The notes beneath the pieces are model-generated. The model made no database searches. It saw nothing but the letters and a program-made list of their open reading frames with translations, and had not been told where the DNA came from. From NCBI GenBank assembly GCA_944393205.1, contig CALXZI010000011.1:1-37177 (forward strand): 37,177 nucleotides of DNA, in the 5' to 3' direction. Numbering within the stretch: the first letter of the stretch is position 1; every line of letters starts with the position of its first letter. Both the position numbers and the translations under genes were made by a program. Origin of the DNA: an uncultured Alphaproteobacteria bacterium. GTDB lineage: Bacteria; Pseudomonadota; Alphaproteobacteria; RF32; CAG-239. Below, piece after piece: positions 8,116 to 17,338 of the stretch.

Positions 8116-9732
8116 ATGTCTGACATTGATAAATTACGCGGCACTCCACAAGGTCATACAAAAAATTTAGGTTCCAGTGCTTTGAAAAAAGCAGCTATTA
8201 CTGTTGCCGTGGCAGCCAGTACCTTGAGCGCTGCACCTAGGGCTAACGCCTCTACCGTCAAAGAAAACGACCGCCTGCAAGATAAAGTTGAAAATATTGC
8301 GGATAACCCAACGGTTTCTCAATCTGCTAAAGAAAAAACAATCAGTATGGAAGAAGCGATTGAGTTTACCAAAGAAGAAGCGCTTGGGTTACAAGATTTG
8401 CAGGAGCTACAAGAAAAATTTGTTAAGGAACAACAGGCTCTTGCAAAAGCTCAAAAATCGGCATCGGTAGAAAATAAAGAATCAAATGTTCATGATTTTG
8501 CCGAGCAAGTGATGGTTTTGGGTCAGGATGTCACGTTGCAAAAACTTGGTGTAGACATCACATATCAGCCAGGTAATGACAATTATTTACTCCAAAGTGA
8601 GGCTAATGAAATTGTCGTTCCGCAACGAGAATTAAATTACGGTCAAATGAAAGCTCAATATGATTTAAGACAATTTTTCAAATTTTCTCGCCCAACCACG
8701 GAAATACATATTACTGTAAATTTGGATTCAAGGTGTATTCAATTTGATAAAAAAAATCACGAACAAAAATATGCCGCGCTGAAAATATCAAATGGTTTGG
8801 GAGCGGCTTATATGCCGGCGTTCAACAGTATTATTAATATAGAATATGCCGGCGCCGTATCTGAAAAAGAGAGAGAAAGCCGGTTAAACCAAATAATACA
8901 AGAGGGATATTTCACAGAACATGAAATGTCACACCGCGCTGATGATAAATCGGGTGCTTTTGGAAGTATCAACAAAACACCGGAGCAGCGTGCCAAGCTT
9001 AATGTACTTTCTGAAATTAGAGCCAATATGGTTGAAGCGGGGATTGCCTATGAGCATTATAAAAAAACCGGCAGTCTGGACGGGTTTGATCTTGTATCAA
9101 ACAGCGACATGACGGCGGTTAAAGAATATTTGTTGCAAAATCCCAAGGCCGAAAATTGTGAAGCGCTCATTGCTGAAACAGTATATAAAACATGGTTGGA
9201 AAAAAACAATAAGGAAAACTCATATTACAGTAATCAGGCGTTACAAGCGGCGCAAGAAGTTTCCTATGCCGCTAAATATGGTTCAGAATACTCTGCCGCT
9301 TCAAAATTGACGGATTCGCCGGCATTTGATAAAGAATACTACAAAGTCGTAGACAAGATGTTTGACAATGTTCCAGGGCTGGGTGATGTCCGTGCTCAAG
9401 TCAATCCGGATTTTGCGCTCAATGATGGTTTGGTGCGGCAAATTAATGAACGTTTTAAAAAAGATGCCAAGGTGACCGCGTTGATGGATTTAGTCACAGC
9501 TGATGCGGAAAATGCTCGTCAGGCCAATCGGGCGATAAAAGAATTCTTGCAACCGATTCGTCAAGCCGATAAAGATGGTGTGCGCACGCCTGAAGAACAA
9601 GCCAAAATAGATGCGCATGTCGCTCAAACATTGCTTGAAAAATCAGGCAGATTAGTACAAAAATCTAAAACGCCTGTCAAACAAACAACCGTTGATGTCA
9701 GGCTTATGGCTCAAAATACGAACAACCTCTGA
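8116..9732 (+). CDS. Putative exported protein with HExxH zinc-peptidase-like motif
   Basis: The ATG at 8116 is chosen because GGAGAGG lies a few bases upstream; an upstream TTG at 8059 has no such signal. The product is 538 residues. Residues about 25-45 form an Ala-rich hydrophobic segment ending APRANAST, which may be a signal or anchor preceded by an unusually long polar N-terminus. Residues 50-130 are Glu/Lys/Gln-rich and probably coiled coil. H269-E270-M-S-H273 fits HExxH, and E300 in SEIRAN is a candidate third metal ligand, giving a gluzincin-like pattern. The C-terminal 200 residues are helical and polar. No family is recognised, and activity is not established. It converges on mfd with 17 bp between stops. 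Confidence 0.7.
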   Translation: MSDIDKLRGTPQGHTKNLGSSALKKAAITVAVAASTLSAAPRANASTVKENDRLQDKVENIADNPTVSQSAKEKTISMEEAIEFTKEEALGLQDLQELQEKFVKEQQALAKAQKSASVENKESNVHDFAEQVMVLGQDVTLQKLGVDITYQPGNDNYLLQSEANEIVVPQRELNYGQMKAQYDLRQFFKFSRPTTEIHITVNLDSRCIQFDKKNHEQKYAALKISNGLGAAYMPAFNSIINIEYAGAVSEKERESRLNQIIQEGYFTEHEMSHRADDKSGAFGSINKTPEQRAKLNVLSEIRANMVEAGIAYEHYKKTGSLDGFDLVSNSDMTAVKEYLLQNPKAENCEALIAETVYKTWLEKNNKENSYYSNQALQAAQEVSYAAKYGSEYSAASKLTDSPAFDKEYYKVVDKMFDNVPGLGDVRAQVNPDFALNDGLVRQINERFKKDAKVTALMDLVTADAENARQANRAIKEFLQPIRQADKDGVRTPEEQAKIDAHVAQTLLEKSGRLVQKSKTPVKQTTVDVRLMAQNTNNL

Positions 9733-9749
9733 ACTTCTGGCAGAAAGCC

Positions 9750-12700
9750 TTACATCTCGCTTAACAATTTGACGTATTTTTTAATAATTTCAATTCGTCT
9801 TGTGTAATCGCTTAAATTGCCTTCAATAAAAAGCTTTTGATCGGGGCGGATTTTCACAACGCCGAACGAACGATTCATCAAATCAATCAGCTTGTCCACG
9901 GCCTTAAACGTGTTGTTATGAAATGCAATCAGGATTCCTTTGGCGCCGGCGTCAATTTTGGCGATGTTCGCAGCATAGCACATTTGTTTGATTTCAATGG
10001 TGGTAAGCAAATTTTCCACTTCCGGCGGTATCGGTCCGAAACGGTCAATCAACTCTTCGCGCATATCCAGAATTTCTTCATTATTTTTCAGCGAGCCGAT
10101 TCGTTTATACAATCCGAGCCGTACGCCCAAATCTTTAACGTAGTTTTCCGGAATCATAATCGGAATTCCGGTGGTGATTTGCGGCGCCCAGTCATCGGCG
10201 GTAAACACCGCAGCCGATTCGTTTACTTCTTGGTGTTGCATGGCGGCTTTTTGGCGGACGATTTCTTCTTCCAACATATGGTGGTAAAGCGCAATGCCGA
10301 CATCTTTAATGTGACCGGATTGCTCGGTGCCCAACACATTGCCCGAACCGCGGATGTCCATGTCGTGGCTGGCAAGCGAGAAACCCGCGCCCAAAGTGTC
10401 CAGCGCCGATAAAATCATCAGCCGTTTTTCCGCCACCGGTTTAAGTTTCTTTTTGGCCGGAATGGTAAAATAGCAATAGCCGCGCACTTTGGAACGTCCG
10501 ATTCGCCCGCGCAGCTGATAAAGCTGTGCTAAACCGAACATATCGGCGCGGTGGATAATCATTGTGTTGACGCTGGGCATATCAATGCCGGATTCTATAA
10601 TGGTGGTGGACAACAGCAAATCATATTTTCCGGCGGCAAAATCGTTCATCACATCCTCAAGTTCCTTAACCGGCATTTGCCCGTGTGCGATTGCCATTTT
10701 AATGTCCGGTGCCAGAGCTTTTAACTCCTGTTCCATGCCGGCGATATCCGAAACCCGCGGACAGACAAAGAAAATTTGCCCGCCGCGGAATTTTTCGCGG
10801 TAAATGGCTTCTTTAATCATCACCGAATCAAAGGGCATGACAAATGTGCGTGCCGCCAGTCGGTCAATCGGCGGTGTGGCGATAATGCTCAACTGTTTAA
10901 CGCCGGTCAACGAAAGCTGCAAAGTCCGCGGTATCGGCGTGGCGCTTAAAGTTAAGACATGCACATCGGCTTTCAGCGCCTTAAGTTTTTCTTTGTGGGC
11001 GACGCCGAAATGTTGCTCCTCATCCACAATCAACAGCCCGAGATTACAGAACTTAACGTTTTGCGATAACAACGCGTGTGTGCCGATAACGATTTCTACG
11101 GCGCCGTTTTTGAGTCCTTCCTGAGTTTCACGTATTTCTTTGGCCGAAACCAAACGGGAGAGCATCCGCACCTTAACCGGAAAACCTTCCAACCGTTGTT
11201 TAAAGTTAAGATAATGTTGCCGCGCCAAAAGCGTTGTCGGCACGATAAGCGCCACCTGCGCCCCGTTCATCGCTACCGTAAATGCCGCCCGCAGCGCCAC
11301 TTCGGTTTTGCCGAAGCCGACATCGCCGCAAACCAGTCTGTCCATCGGCATGCCGGCGTTTAAGTCTTTTAACACGTCGGCGATGGCGCGGCGCTGGTCA
11401 TCGGTTTCATTATACGGAAAACGGGCGCAAAAATCATCATAAACGCCGGCTGGCGGCACAAATGCATCAGCAGTTTTAAGCTCGCGCTCGGCCGCAACTT
11501 TAATCAATTTTTCCGCGATGTCTTTGATTTTTTCTTTAACCTTGGCTTTTTTGGCTTGCCATGCCAGACCGCCCAAAGTGTCAAGCGTTACGTTTTCATC
11601 ATCGGAGCCGTAACGGGAAATCACGTCAATATTTTCCACCGGCACAAACAATTTGTCATCATGGGCGTAGATAATCTTAAGACAATCATGCGGTGCCCCA
11701 CCGGCGGTAATGTTCTCCAACCCCATAAACCGGCCGATGCCGTGTTCAATATGTACCACCAATTCACCGACCGCCAATGATGAAACATCGGCAATAAAAT
11801 CTTCGGCGCTGACTTTTTTGCGTGCCTTGCGGTTTTGCCGTTCACCCAAAATATCGGTTTCCGAAACAAGGCAAAATTCACTGTTCTTAAAACCGTGCGG
11901 CAACCCCAAAATAACAAGCGCAATTTTTTTATGCGCGGTTTTATTCAAAGCATCCGTGAAAGTATCGGCAAAGGTCAGGCCTTTAATACCGTATTCGTTC
12001 ATCAGGGTATAAAGCCGTTCGCGCGAACCTTCGGAATAACAACAGACGATTCTTCTCAAGCGGCCGTTTTCAATCAGATAATCTTTAACATCTTGGTAAA
12101 CGGCGGCGCTGTTGATGTTTTTGGCATGGGCAAAATCACGTGCCGGAATAACTTTTTGATTAAGAACCGATTCGCTGTCCGGCAGGCTCAAAGCGGTCAG
12201 TTTAACAGCTTGTTTTTTCTCGGTGATAGCGTTAAATTCGGCCGCCTTTAAATATAAAAGTTCCGGCTTTATGGGACGATAAACGGTTTCTTCGGCGGCG
12301 TTTTTAATTTTCAAAGCCTCCAACCGTGCCGTGTAATAATCAATAATGCTGTCTTCTTTGGCTTGCAGGGCGCCGTCATAATCATGACCTAAAACCACAT
12401 AAGCGCTCGGCAGATAATCAAACAACGTCGGCAGGGCGTCTTCATAAAAAAACGGCAGCCAGTTTTCCATGCCCAAATATTTCCGTCCGTTGGAAACGGA
12501 TTCATAAATCTCGTCTTTTAAGCCCTCGGTACCGAAAGCTTCGCGATAAGCGGAACGGAAGTTTTTAATGGTGTTGACGTCCAACACCACCTCGTTGGCA
12601 ACCCCGAAAACATATTGATCAATCACGCCGACGGTGCGTTGCGTCAGCGGGTCAAAAGTGCGGATTTTTTCAATATCTTCGTCAAAAAGGTCAAGCCGTA

Positions 12701-13235
12701 CCGGCATTAAAGCACCGGTCGGAAAAATATCAATAATATCGCCGCGCACGGCGTATTCACCTGGCTCCATCACTTGTTCAACTTTGGTGTAGCCGTTGAC
12801 GGCGGCATAATGCATAAAATCATTAAAATTGAGTTTGCCGCCGGTTTTAAAAACACGTTGCGAATTCAAAAAAATCTTTTTCGGCGGCAGCTTTTGGATG
12901 ACGGCGCCGATACTGGCGATAATCAGCCGCGGCTTTGAGGCATTCGGCTCGTGCGCAAGTTCTGCCAAGGTTTCCAGACGTGCGGAAACAATATTAACAT
13001 TTGGCGAAACCCGATCATAAGGCACGGTATCCCATGCCGGAAAAGTCAACACTTGCAAATCGGGGTTAAGATAACGCACGGTGTCAGCCGTTTGTTCCAG
13101 CTCCACCCCGTTGCTGACGATGTATAAAACATCGTGTTTTGCGTTTTTCAGGGCTTCCGTCAATAAAAAAGCGTCATATCCGCCAACCACTGACGAAAGC
13201 GTCTTACCACGCCAAATGTTAAACAAGTCTTCCAT
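9750..13235 (-). CDS. mfd: Transcription-repair coupling factor Mfd
   Basis: Mfd releases RNA polymerase stalled at lesions and recruits UvrA. The ATG at 13235 gives 1161 residues beginning MEDLFNIWRGKTL, close to the usual length; the frame extends 12 codons further to a TTG. The order is normal: N-terminal UvrB-like region, the RNA-polymerase-interacting domain (VGELVVHIEHGIGRFMGLE), helicase motif I GDVGFGKTEVALR, the DEEQHFG box, the TLSATPIPRTL motif, and C-terminal RGRIGR with the TRCF tail. It is transcribed divergently from the small membrane protein at 13355. Confidence 0.97.
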   Translation of the reverse strand: MEDLFNIWRGKTLSSVVGGYDAFLLTEALKNAKHDVLYIVSNGVELEQTADTVRYLNPDLQVLTFPAWDTVPYDRVSPNVNIVSARLETLAELAHEPNASKPRLIIASIGAVIQKLPPKKIFLNSQRVFKTGGKLNFNDFMHYAAVNGYTKVEQVMEPGEYAVRGDIIDIFPTGALMPVRLDLFDEDIEKIRTFDPLTQRTVGVIDQYVFGVANEVVLDVNTIKNFRSAYREAFGTEGLKDEIYESVSNGRKYLGMENWLPFFYEDALPTLFDYLPSAYVVLGHDYDGALQAKEDSIIDYYTARLEALKIKNAAEETVYRPIKPELLYLKAAEFNAITEKKQAVKLTALSLPDSESVLNQKVIPARDFAHAKNINSAAVYQDVKDYLIENGRLRRIVCCYSEGSRERLYTLMNEYGIKGLTFADTFTDALNKTAHKKIALVILGLPHGFKNSEFCLVSETDILGERQNRKARKKVSAEDFIADVSSLAVGELVVHIEHGIGRFMGLENITAGGAPHDCLKIIYAHDDKLFVPVENIDVISRYGSDDENVTLDTLGGLAWQAKKAKVKEKIKDIAEKLIKVAAERELKTADAFVPPAGVYDDFCARFPYNETDDQRRAIADVLKDLNAGMPMDRLVCGDVGFGKTEVALRAAFTVAMNGAQVALIVPTTLLARQHYLNFKQRLEGFPVKVRMLSRLVSAKEIRETQEGLKNGAVEIVIGTHALLSQNVKFCNLGLLIVDEEQHFGVAHKEKLKALKADVHVLTLSATPIPRTLQLSLTGVKQLSIIATPPIDRLAARTFVMPFDSVMIKEAIYREKFRGGQIFFVCPRVSDIAGMEQELKALAPDIKMAIAHGQMPVKELEDVMNDFAAGKYDLLLSTTIIESGIDMPSVNTMIIHRADMFGLAQLYQLRGRIGRSKVRGYCYFTIPAKKKLKPVAEKRLMILSALDTLGAGFSLASHDMDIRGSGNVLGTEQSGHIKDVGIALYHHMLEEEIVRQKAAMQHQEVNESAAVFTADDWAPQITTGIPIMIPENYVKDLGVRLGLYKRIGSLKNNEEILDMREELIDRFGPIPPEVENLLTTIEIKQMCYAANIAKIDAGAKGILIAFHNNTFKAVDKLIDLMNRSFGVVKIRPDQKLFIEGNLSDYTRRIEIIKKYVKLLSEM

Positions 13236-13354
13236 AACCCGATTTATAAACGCCTGCAAAAAATAAGGCAACAGAAAAGTTTAAGCCATGCAGTCTTTGA
13301 GCTTGACAAACAAGATAAAATTTTCAAAATAAAAACACTTAAAATTATATCATT

Positions 13355-13648
13355 ATGAAAAGTTTTTTAGAATTATTGGGTACGCTTGCCGCTTTGTTGT
13401 TAAAAACTTTGGCAGGCATTGTCGCTGTTGCCGTTTTGTTGGTTGTCAATATGGTGTTTGCCGGTTTGGTCGGTGCGTTTGCCGGTTGGCTGCTGGATTT
13501 GATTTTTTCGCATCCGTTGGCGGGTTTGTTTGCCGCTTTGGGCTGCCCGTCCGGCGGCATCTGGCTTTTCGGCGCTTTGGCCGGCTTGGTTTGCGGATTG
13601 TTTAAATTTCACATTCGTTTCAACCGTATTCACAAAAAACAGGCATAA
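13355..13648 (+). CDS. Small hydrophobic membrane protein
   Basis: 97 residues, almost entirely hydrophobic, with about three membrane-spanning stretches: residues roughly 5-30, 33-55 and 60-85 (LFGALAGLVCGLFKF). The tail HIRFNRIHKKQA is basic and probably cytoplasmic. Gly and Ala are frequent within the segments. No Shine-Dalgarno is apparent before the ATG. TTGACA occurs at 13303-13308 but no convincing -10 pairs with it. A terminator follows directly. No function can be assigned. Confidence 0.65.
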   Translation: MKSFLELLGTLAALLLKTLAGIVAVAVLLVVNMVFAGLVGAFAGWLLDLIFSHPLAGLFAALGCPSGGIWLFGALAGLVCGLFKFHIRFNRIHKKQA

Positions 13649-13654
13649 ACTTAA

Positions 13655-13684
13655 CCCCTTGCTCTTGATAGAGCAGGGGGTTTG
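13655..13684 (+). terminator. Terminator after the small membrane protein
   Basis: CCCCTTGCTCT (13655-13665) pairs with AGAGCAGGGGG (13670-13680) with one T-G wobble and a 4-nt loop, followed by TTTG and a later T-run. Confidence 0.65.
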
Positions 13685-13700
13685 AGGTTTTAAAAAAGAA

Positions 13701-13729
13701 TTGTCAAAAGGATCAAAAAATGATATAAA
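13701..13729 (+). promoter_or_regulatory. Sigma-70-like promoter for the 13763 gene pair
   Basis: TTGTCA (13701-13706) and TATAAA (13724-13729) are separated by exactly 17 bp, 33 bp upstream of the start codon at 13763. Confidence 0.6.
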
Positions 13730-13762
13730 AGTAAAAATCATTTAAGTTGGAGATATTAGTCC

Positions 13763-14227
13763 ATGGAAAAGGCGTACAAAACATACAAAAACAAGGCGGA
13801 AGTTGAAGCCGATTATGATAATTTTAAGCGAGATTGGGAAATAGACGCCGAACAATGCATGGCGCGGCATAAGAGCGGCGTGGAGCTTTATGCCATAAAA
13901 GAACGTGAAGAAAACGGTCGAAAACGGTTGCAAATACATCGTGAATTTGCCATCGGAGAGGAATTTCCGGATTTGAACAGCAAAGAACTGCCGAAATTTT
14001 TTGCATATTTGAATGCACAATTTATGGTATTGTATGAAAGAGATATGCCCAAAGCGGAAGAAAAAGAAATAACAGAAGAAGACCGCCGCAAAAATATGGA
14101 AGAGCGTGATAAAAATTTAGTTGAAATGGCTCGTGAAGAGGGTTATCCGGAAGAGCAAGTGAAAAGATATGAGCAATACCTTAAAAGCACATTGGAAGAA
14201 CGGTTAAACATGGGACGAAAGAGGTAA
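13763..14227 (+). CDS. Unrecognised charged protein, first of a pair
   Basis: 154 residues, highly charged, with no signal peptide or membrane segment. The N-terminal half mixes short strands and helices (SGVELYAIKEREENGRKRL, then LPKFFAYLNAQFMVLYER). The last 60 residues are a nearly continuous Glu/Lys/Arg-rich helix, a likely coiled coil. GGAG lies upstream of the ATG and a good promoter precedes it. The next gene starts 5 bp after the stop, so the two form an operon. I do not recognise the family. Confidence 0.7.
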   Translation: MEKAYKTYKNKAEVEADYDNFKRDWEIDAEQCMARHKSGVELYAIKEREENGRKRLQIHREFAIGEEFPDLNSKELPKFFAYLNAQFMVLYERDMPKAEEKEITEEDRRKNMEERDKNLVEMAREEGYPEEQVKRYEQYLKSTLEERLNMGRKR

Positions 14228-14232
14228 CGGCT

Positions 14233-14805
14233 ATGCCGGCTGTTAAAGACTTAACCAACAATCCGACGTTTCGCGGCATAGAAGAGCCGGTTGCCTTATA
14301 TTTCAGCTACGTAGATATTGATAAATATGATTATTATGAACAAAATAAAAAAGAATTAAAAAATCTTAAAAATACCTGTAAAGAAGAACTGGTTCACTAT
14401 TTAAGAAAAACAAATTTTAAAGTTGTTACCGATGATAACCCGCTGGCTGCAGATCCGAGCATGATGGTGGTTTCAGACACGGGAATCCAAACGCCATTTG
14501 AAAAATCCAAAGCGGGGAGCCGTAAAACTGTCATACTGCAGTCAGAGTTATTCGTGCAAAAGCCTTATTTCCGAGACTCCCCAAGAAGGGGTTTTAGTAT
14601 GAAGATGTCTTACGGACACCGCCCTCAACACAAGGGTAATAGTTATATTAAAGAATTTGCCTTATTTTGCAAGCGTTTTTATTTACCCGAAAGTGTTATT
14701 TTAACAATTTCTTTTATAAAAGTTATCTCTAGTTTTTATCCAATTTTTTATCATTTTCGTTTCGTAATTATTTTAAAAAAGGCTGTTCATTTTTTATCCT
14801 TTTAA
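14233..14805 (+). CDS. Unrecognised protein, probably degenerate at its 3' end
   Basis: The frame is 190 codons, with AAAGAGG before the ATG. The first 110 or so residues look like a normal soluble protein (PTFRGIEEPVALYFSYVDI, then a Lys/Asn-rich helix). After the Pro-Arg-Arg-Gly at about residue 116 the composition changes to Phe/Ile/Tyr-rich with no clear organisation, typical of translated AT-rich non-coding DNA. A terminator-like hairpin (ACTCCCC, loop, GGGGTTTT) lies at this point, at 14576-14595. The original gene may have ended or been frameshifted near here. Function unknown. Confidence 0.45.
   Translation: MPAVKDLTNNPTFRGIEEPVALYFSYVDIDKYDYYEQNKKELKNLKNTCKEELVHYLRKTNFKVVTDDNPLAADPSMMVVSDTGIQTPFEKSKAGSRKTVILQSELFVQKPYFRDSPRRGFSMKMSYGHRPQHKGNSYIKEFALFCKRFYLPESVILTISFIKVISSFYPIFYHFRFVIILKKAVHFLSF
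14576..14595 (+). terminator. Terminator-like hairpin inside the 14233 frame
   Basis: CCCC (14579-14582) and GGGG (14588-14591) around AAGAA, followed by TTTT. Short, so weak evidence, but it coincides with the loss of coding character in the surrounding frame. Confidence 0.3.
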
Positions 14806-14871
14806 AAATTTAATTGCCAAACAATTTTGCCGATGCTAATTTATCGGCATAAAAATGTGGGGTTTAATTTG

Positions 14872-15612
14872 ATGAATCGGCGTCAGTTTTTAATAAATAC
14901 GCTTCTTGCCATGGGCGTGATAAGTTTGTTATCCGCCTGTGAGGAGCAGAACAAAAAACATTTGCCGGCACGGAAAGGAGCAAACATGAAAGTATTGATG
15001 ATAAATGGTAGCGGACACGAAAAAGGCTGCACCTATACGGCGTTAAGCGAAGTTGCCAAAGTCTTAAATCAAGAAGGGATTGAAACCGAAATTATTCAAC
15101 TCGGAACGGGCGCTTACCGCGACTGTATCGGCTGTCAGACCTGCCGCAAGTTGAACGGTCGCTGTGTGTTTAATGATGACATTGTTAATAGTATTATTGA
15201 AAAAGCGGAACAAGCCGCCGGTTTTGTTTTTGGTTCGCCGGTTTATTACGCGCATCCGTCAGGGCGTTTGCTTTCGGTTTTAGACAGGGCTTTTTATGCC
15301 GGCAGTGCGGCATTTGCTTTTAAGCCCGGCGCCGCGGTGGTTTCGGCGCGGCGGGCAGGGACGACGGCTGCCATTGATGTGATAAACAAATATTTTACCA
15401 TCAACAAAATGCCGGTTGTTTCTTCTTCATACTGGAATGAAGTGCATGGCAACACGCCTGAAGAAGTGCTGCAGGATAAAGAAGGTCTGCAGACCATGCG
15501 CAATTTGGGCAAAAATATGGCATGGGCGTTAAAAATGATTGATGAGGCCAAAAACGGCGGCTTGAATCCGCCCGAACAGGAAAGCGGCAGCCGCACTAAT
15601 TTTATCCGCTGA
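14872..15612 (+). CDS. Exported flavodoxin-like / iron-sulfur-flavoprotein-like oxidoreductase (Tat lipoprotein)
   Basis: The ATG at 14872 gives 246 residues beginning MNRRQFLINTL, a twin-arginine-type signal ending in the lipobox LLSAC, so a lipoprotein is predicted. About 38 codons in, a second ATG (14986) starts the canonical domain MKVLMINGSGHEKGCT, the FMN-phosphate loop of the NADPH-dependent FMN reductase/flavodoxin family. That ATG is preceded by AAAGGAG, now translated as part of the linker. The cysteine motif CIGCQTCRKLNGRC resembles iron-sulfur flavoproteins, and FGSPVYYAHPSG is the second flavin loop. Export by Tat fits a protein that takes up its cofactor in the cytoplasm. It converges on the aldo/keto reductase end of the redox operon. 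Confidence 0.85.
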   Translation: MNRRQFLINTLLAMGVISLLSACEEQNKKHLPARKGANMKVLMINGSGHEKGCTYTALSEVAKVLNQEGIETEIIQLGTGAYRDCIGCQTCRKLNGRCVFNDDIVNSIIEKAEQAAGFVFGSPVYYAHPSGRLLSVLDRAFYAGSAAFAFKPGAAVVSARRAGTTAAIDVINKYFTINKMPVVSSSYWNEVHGNTPEEVLQDKEGLQTMRNLGKNMAWALKMIDEAKNGGLNPPEQESGSRTNFIR

Positions 15613-15681
15613 TTTTGCGTCGTCCTTTCTGATGATTGGCGCGAATGGCAAAAATCTGTTAAAGTCTTCAGACAGGTAAAG

Positions 15682-16687
15682 TCATTTATCTATTTGGCTT
15701 TCGGTGAATGGATCGGCGCGATGTCCGACAAGATGAATTAAAGTGTAGTCTTTTTCAAACTCATTCAGTTCATCGGCAGATAAGCGCACATTTGCCGCCC
15801 CGAGAAAATCTGTTAAATGTGCAGGATTTGTTGTTCCCGGAATAGGCGCAATCCAGTCTTTTTGCGAGAGCAGCCAGCCCAATGCAATTTGTGCCGGCGT
15901 GACGCCTTTGTCTTTTGCCAGCTCCTCCACATATTCAACCAGCTTAATATTATTCTGCATATTTTCTTTGTTGAACCGCGGAATAATATTACGAAAATCA
16001 CCTTGCGCAAATTGCGTATCCTTTTGTATCTGTCCGGTCAAAACTGCCTTGCCCAAAGGTGAAAACGGCACAAAACCAATGCCTAGTTCTTCCAATGTCG
16101 GCAACAATTCGTCTTCAACTTTGCGGTACCACATGGAATATTCGCTCTGTACGGCTGTAAGCGGACAAATGGCATGTGCCCGACGCACTATGTTTGCATT
16201 TGCTTCCGAGATGCCCCAGTTTAAAATTTTGCCTTCTTTGATTAAATCTGCCATTGCACCGGCTGTTTCTTCTATCGGCGTATTCGGATCAACTCTGTGC
16301 AAATAATAAAGGTCAATATAATCGGTTTGTAAACGTTGCAGCGATTTTTCCACCGCCGTTTTAACATAATCAGCTCGGCCGCATATGCCTATCGGACGTC
16401 CGAGTTCGTCTTTAACCTCATCATAAAGATTGAAGCCGCATTTGGTGGCAATAACCACACTTTGTCGTATTGGTTTCAAGGCCTCACTCAACAGTTTTTC
16501 ATTTTCGCCGCATCCATATACATCTGCCGTGTCAAAAAAAGGTAACGCCGAGATCGTATGCGCCGCGGATAACATTGACGGCATCCCCAAAAGGAATATA
16601 TGGCGGATAACTTTGTGAAAAGCCCATACATCCCAAGCCGATAGCCGAAACTTTCAATTTACTTTTGCCTAAAAATCTTTTTTTCAT
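15682..16687 (-). pseudogene. Aldo/keto reductase with +1 frameshift in a T7 tract
   Basis: The ATG at 16687, preceded by GGAG, encodes MKKRFLGKSKLKVSAIGLG and 32 more residues of a standard aldo/keto reductase start up to GVTFF, then hits TGA. The remaining 290 residues continue in another frame from FFDTADVYG to the stop at 15682. The switch is at seven T on the coding strand (16534-16540); six would restore one frame of about 334 residues. Catalytic Asp and Tyr (DTADVYG), Lys (ATKCGF) and His (YLHRVD) are all present. This family reduces aldehydes and ketones with NADPH. It lies 16 bp after the flavoprotein gene, last in the operon. It may be a true mutation, a slippage-controlled gene or a base-count error. 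Confidence 0.9.
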
Positions 16688-16703
16688 AACAAATTCTCCA
16701 TAT

Positions 16704-17333
16704 TTATGCCAATTTTAGTGATTTTCCCAGTTCATAAGCTTTTTGCGGATAATTGGTATGATTAACGGCACCGGCCGGCCACACGCCGGGAGCAATAACC
16801 CGACCGACATTTTCCCAACCGAGATATTTGACAAGGAAATTATAATGGTTAACAAGGATGGCTTCCTTTTCTGCGGAATTATCTGCATAGGTCATCAATA
16901 AAGCCGCTTTTTTGGGACGGTGGATTTGTCCGTTAATCGCATAAAAGCGGTCAATAACGGCTTTTAACTGTGCAGAGAAACCGAAATAATACATCGGTGT
17001 GGCAAACACGATCATATCAGCATCAACAATATGCTGCCGGACAAATTCAAAATCATCTTTAAAAACACATGGACCGTTCATACCGCAAGAGTTGCAGCCG
17101 ATACAGGGGTGGACTTCCTTAAAAGCAGAATCAAAGCGCACAATTTCATGTCCGGCTTCTTTAGCACCTTTAATAAAATTATCTGCTAATGTGTTGGAAT
17201 TGCCGTTTTTGCGCGGACTTCCGGTTAAAACCAAAATTTTCATTTTACCTCCGTTTGCTGCTGTTGAAACCTGCGGCAAAACTGATAAAGTGGCTGCCGC
17301 CAATGTTGTTTTTATAAAATCTCTTCTTTTCAT
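16704..17333 (-). CDS. Exported flavodoxin-like / iron-sulfur-flavoprotein-like oxidoreductase (Tat)
   Basis: The ATG at 17333 is preferred to one at 17342, because AGAGGA lies about nine bases before it. The product of 209 residues begins MKRRDFIKTTLAAATL, a Tat signal ending near STAANG. The cytoplasmic-type domain then starts at an internal ATG (17243) with MKILVLTGSPRKNGNSNTL, the FMN-binding loop of the NADPH-dependent FMN reductase family. This ATG is preceded by a perfect GGAGG (17248-17252 on the opposite strand). The motif CIGCNSCGMNGPC matches that in the 14872 protein, and FATPMYYFGF is the second flavin loop. Third gene of the operon, with a 4-bp region of overlap with the upstream gene if the earlier ATG is used. 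Confidence 0.9.
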   Translation of the reverse strand: MKRRDFIKTTLAAATLSVLPQVSTAANGGKMKILVLTGSPRKNGNSNTLADNFIKGAKEAGHEIVRFDSAFKEVHPCIGCNSCGMNGPCVFKDDFEFVRQHIVDADMIVFATPMYYFGFSAQLKAVIDRFYAINGQIHRPKKAALLMTYADNSAEKEAILVNHYNFLVKYLGWENVGRVIAPGVWPAGAVNHTNYPQKAYELGKSLKLA

Positions 17334-17338
17334 AATAA

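Noticed and set aside
9837..10412. 191-codon plus-strand frame within mfd
   Set aside because: It is a shadow in the antisense of mfd, has no ribosome binding site and no family character.
16534..16540. Programmed ribosomal frameshift in the aldo/keto reductase
   Set aside because: A plain T7 tract without a stimulatory structure is better explained by an indel, though slippage is left open in the findings.
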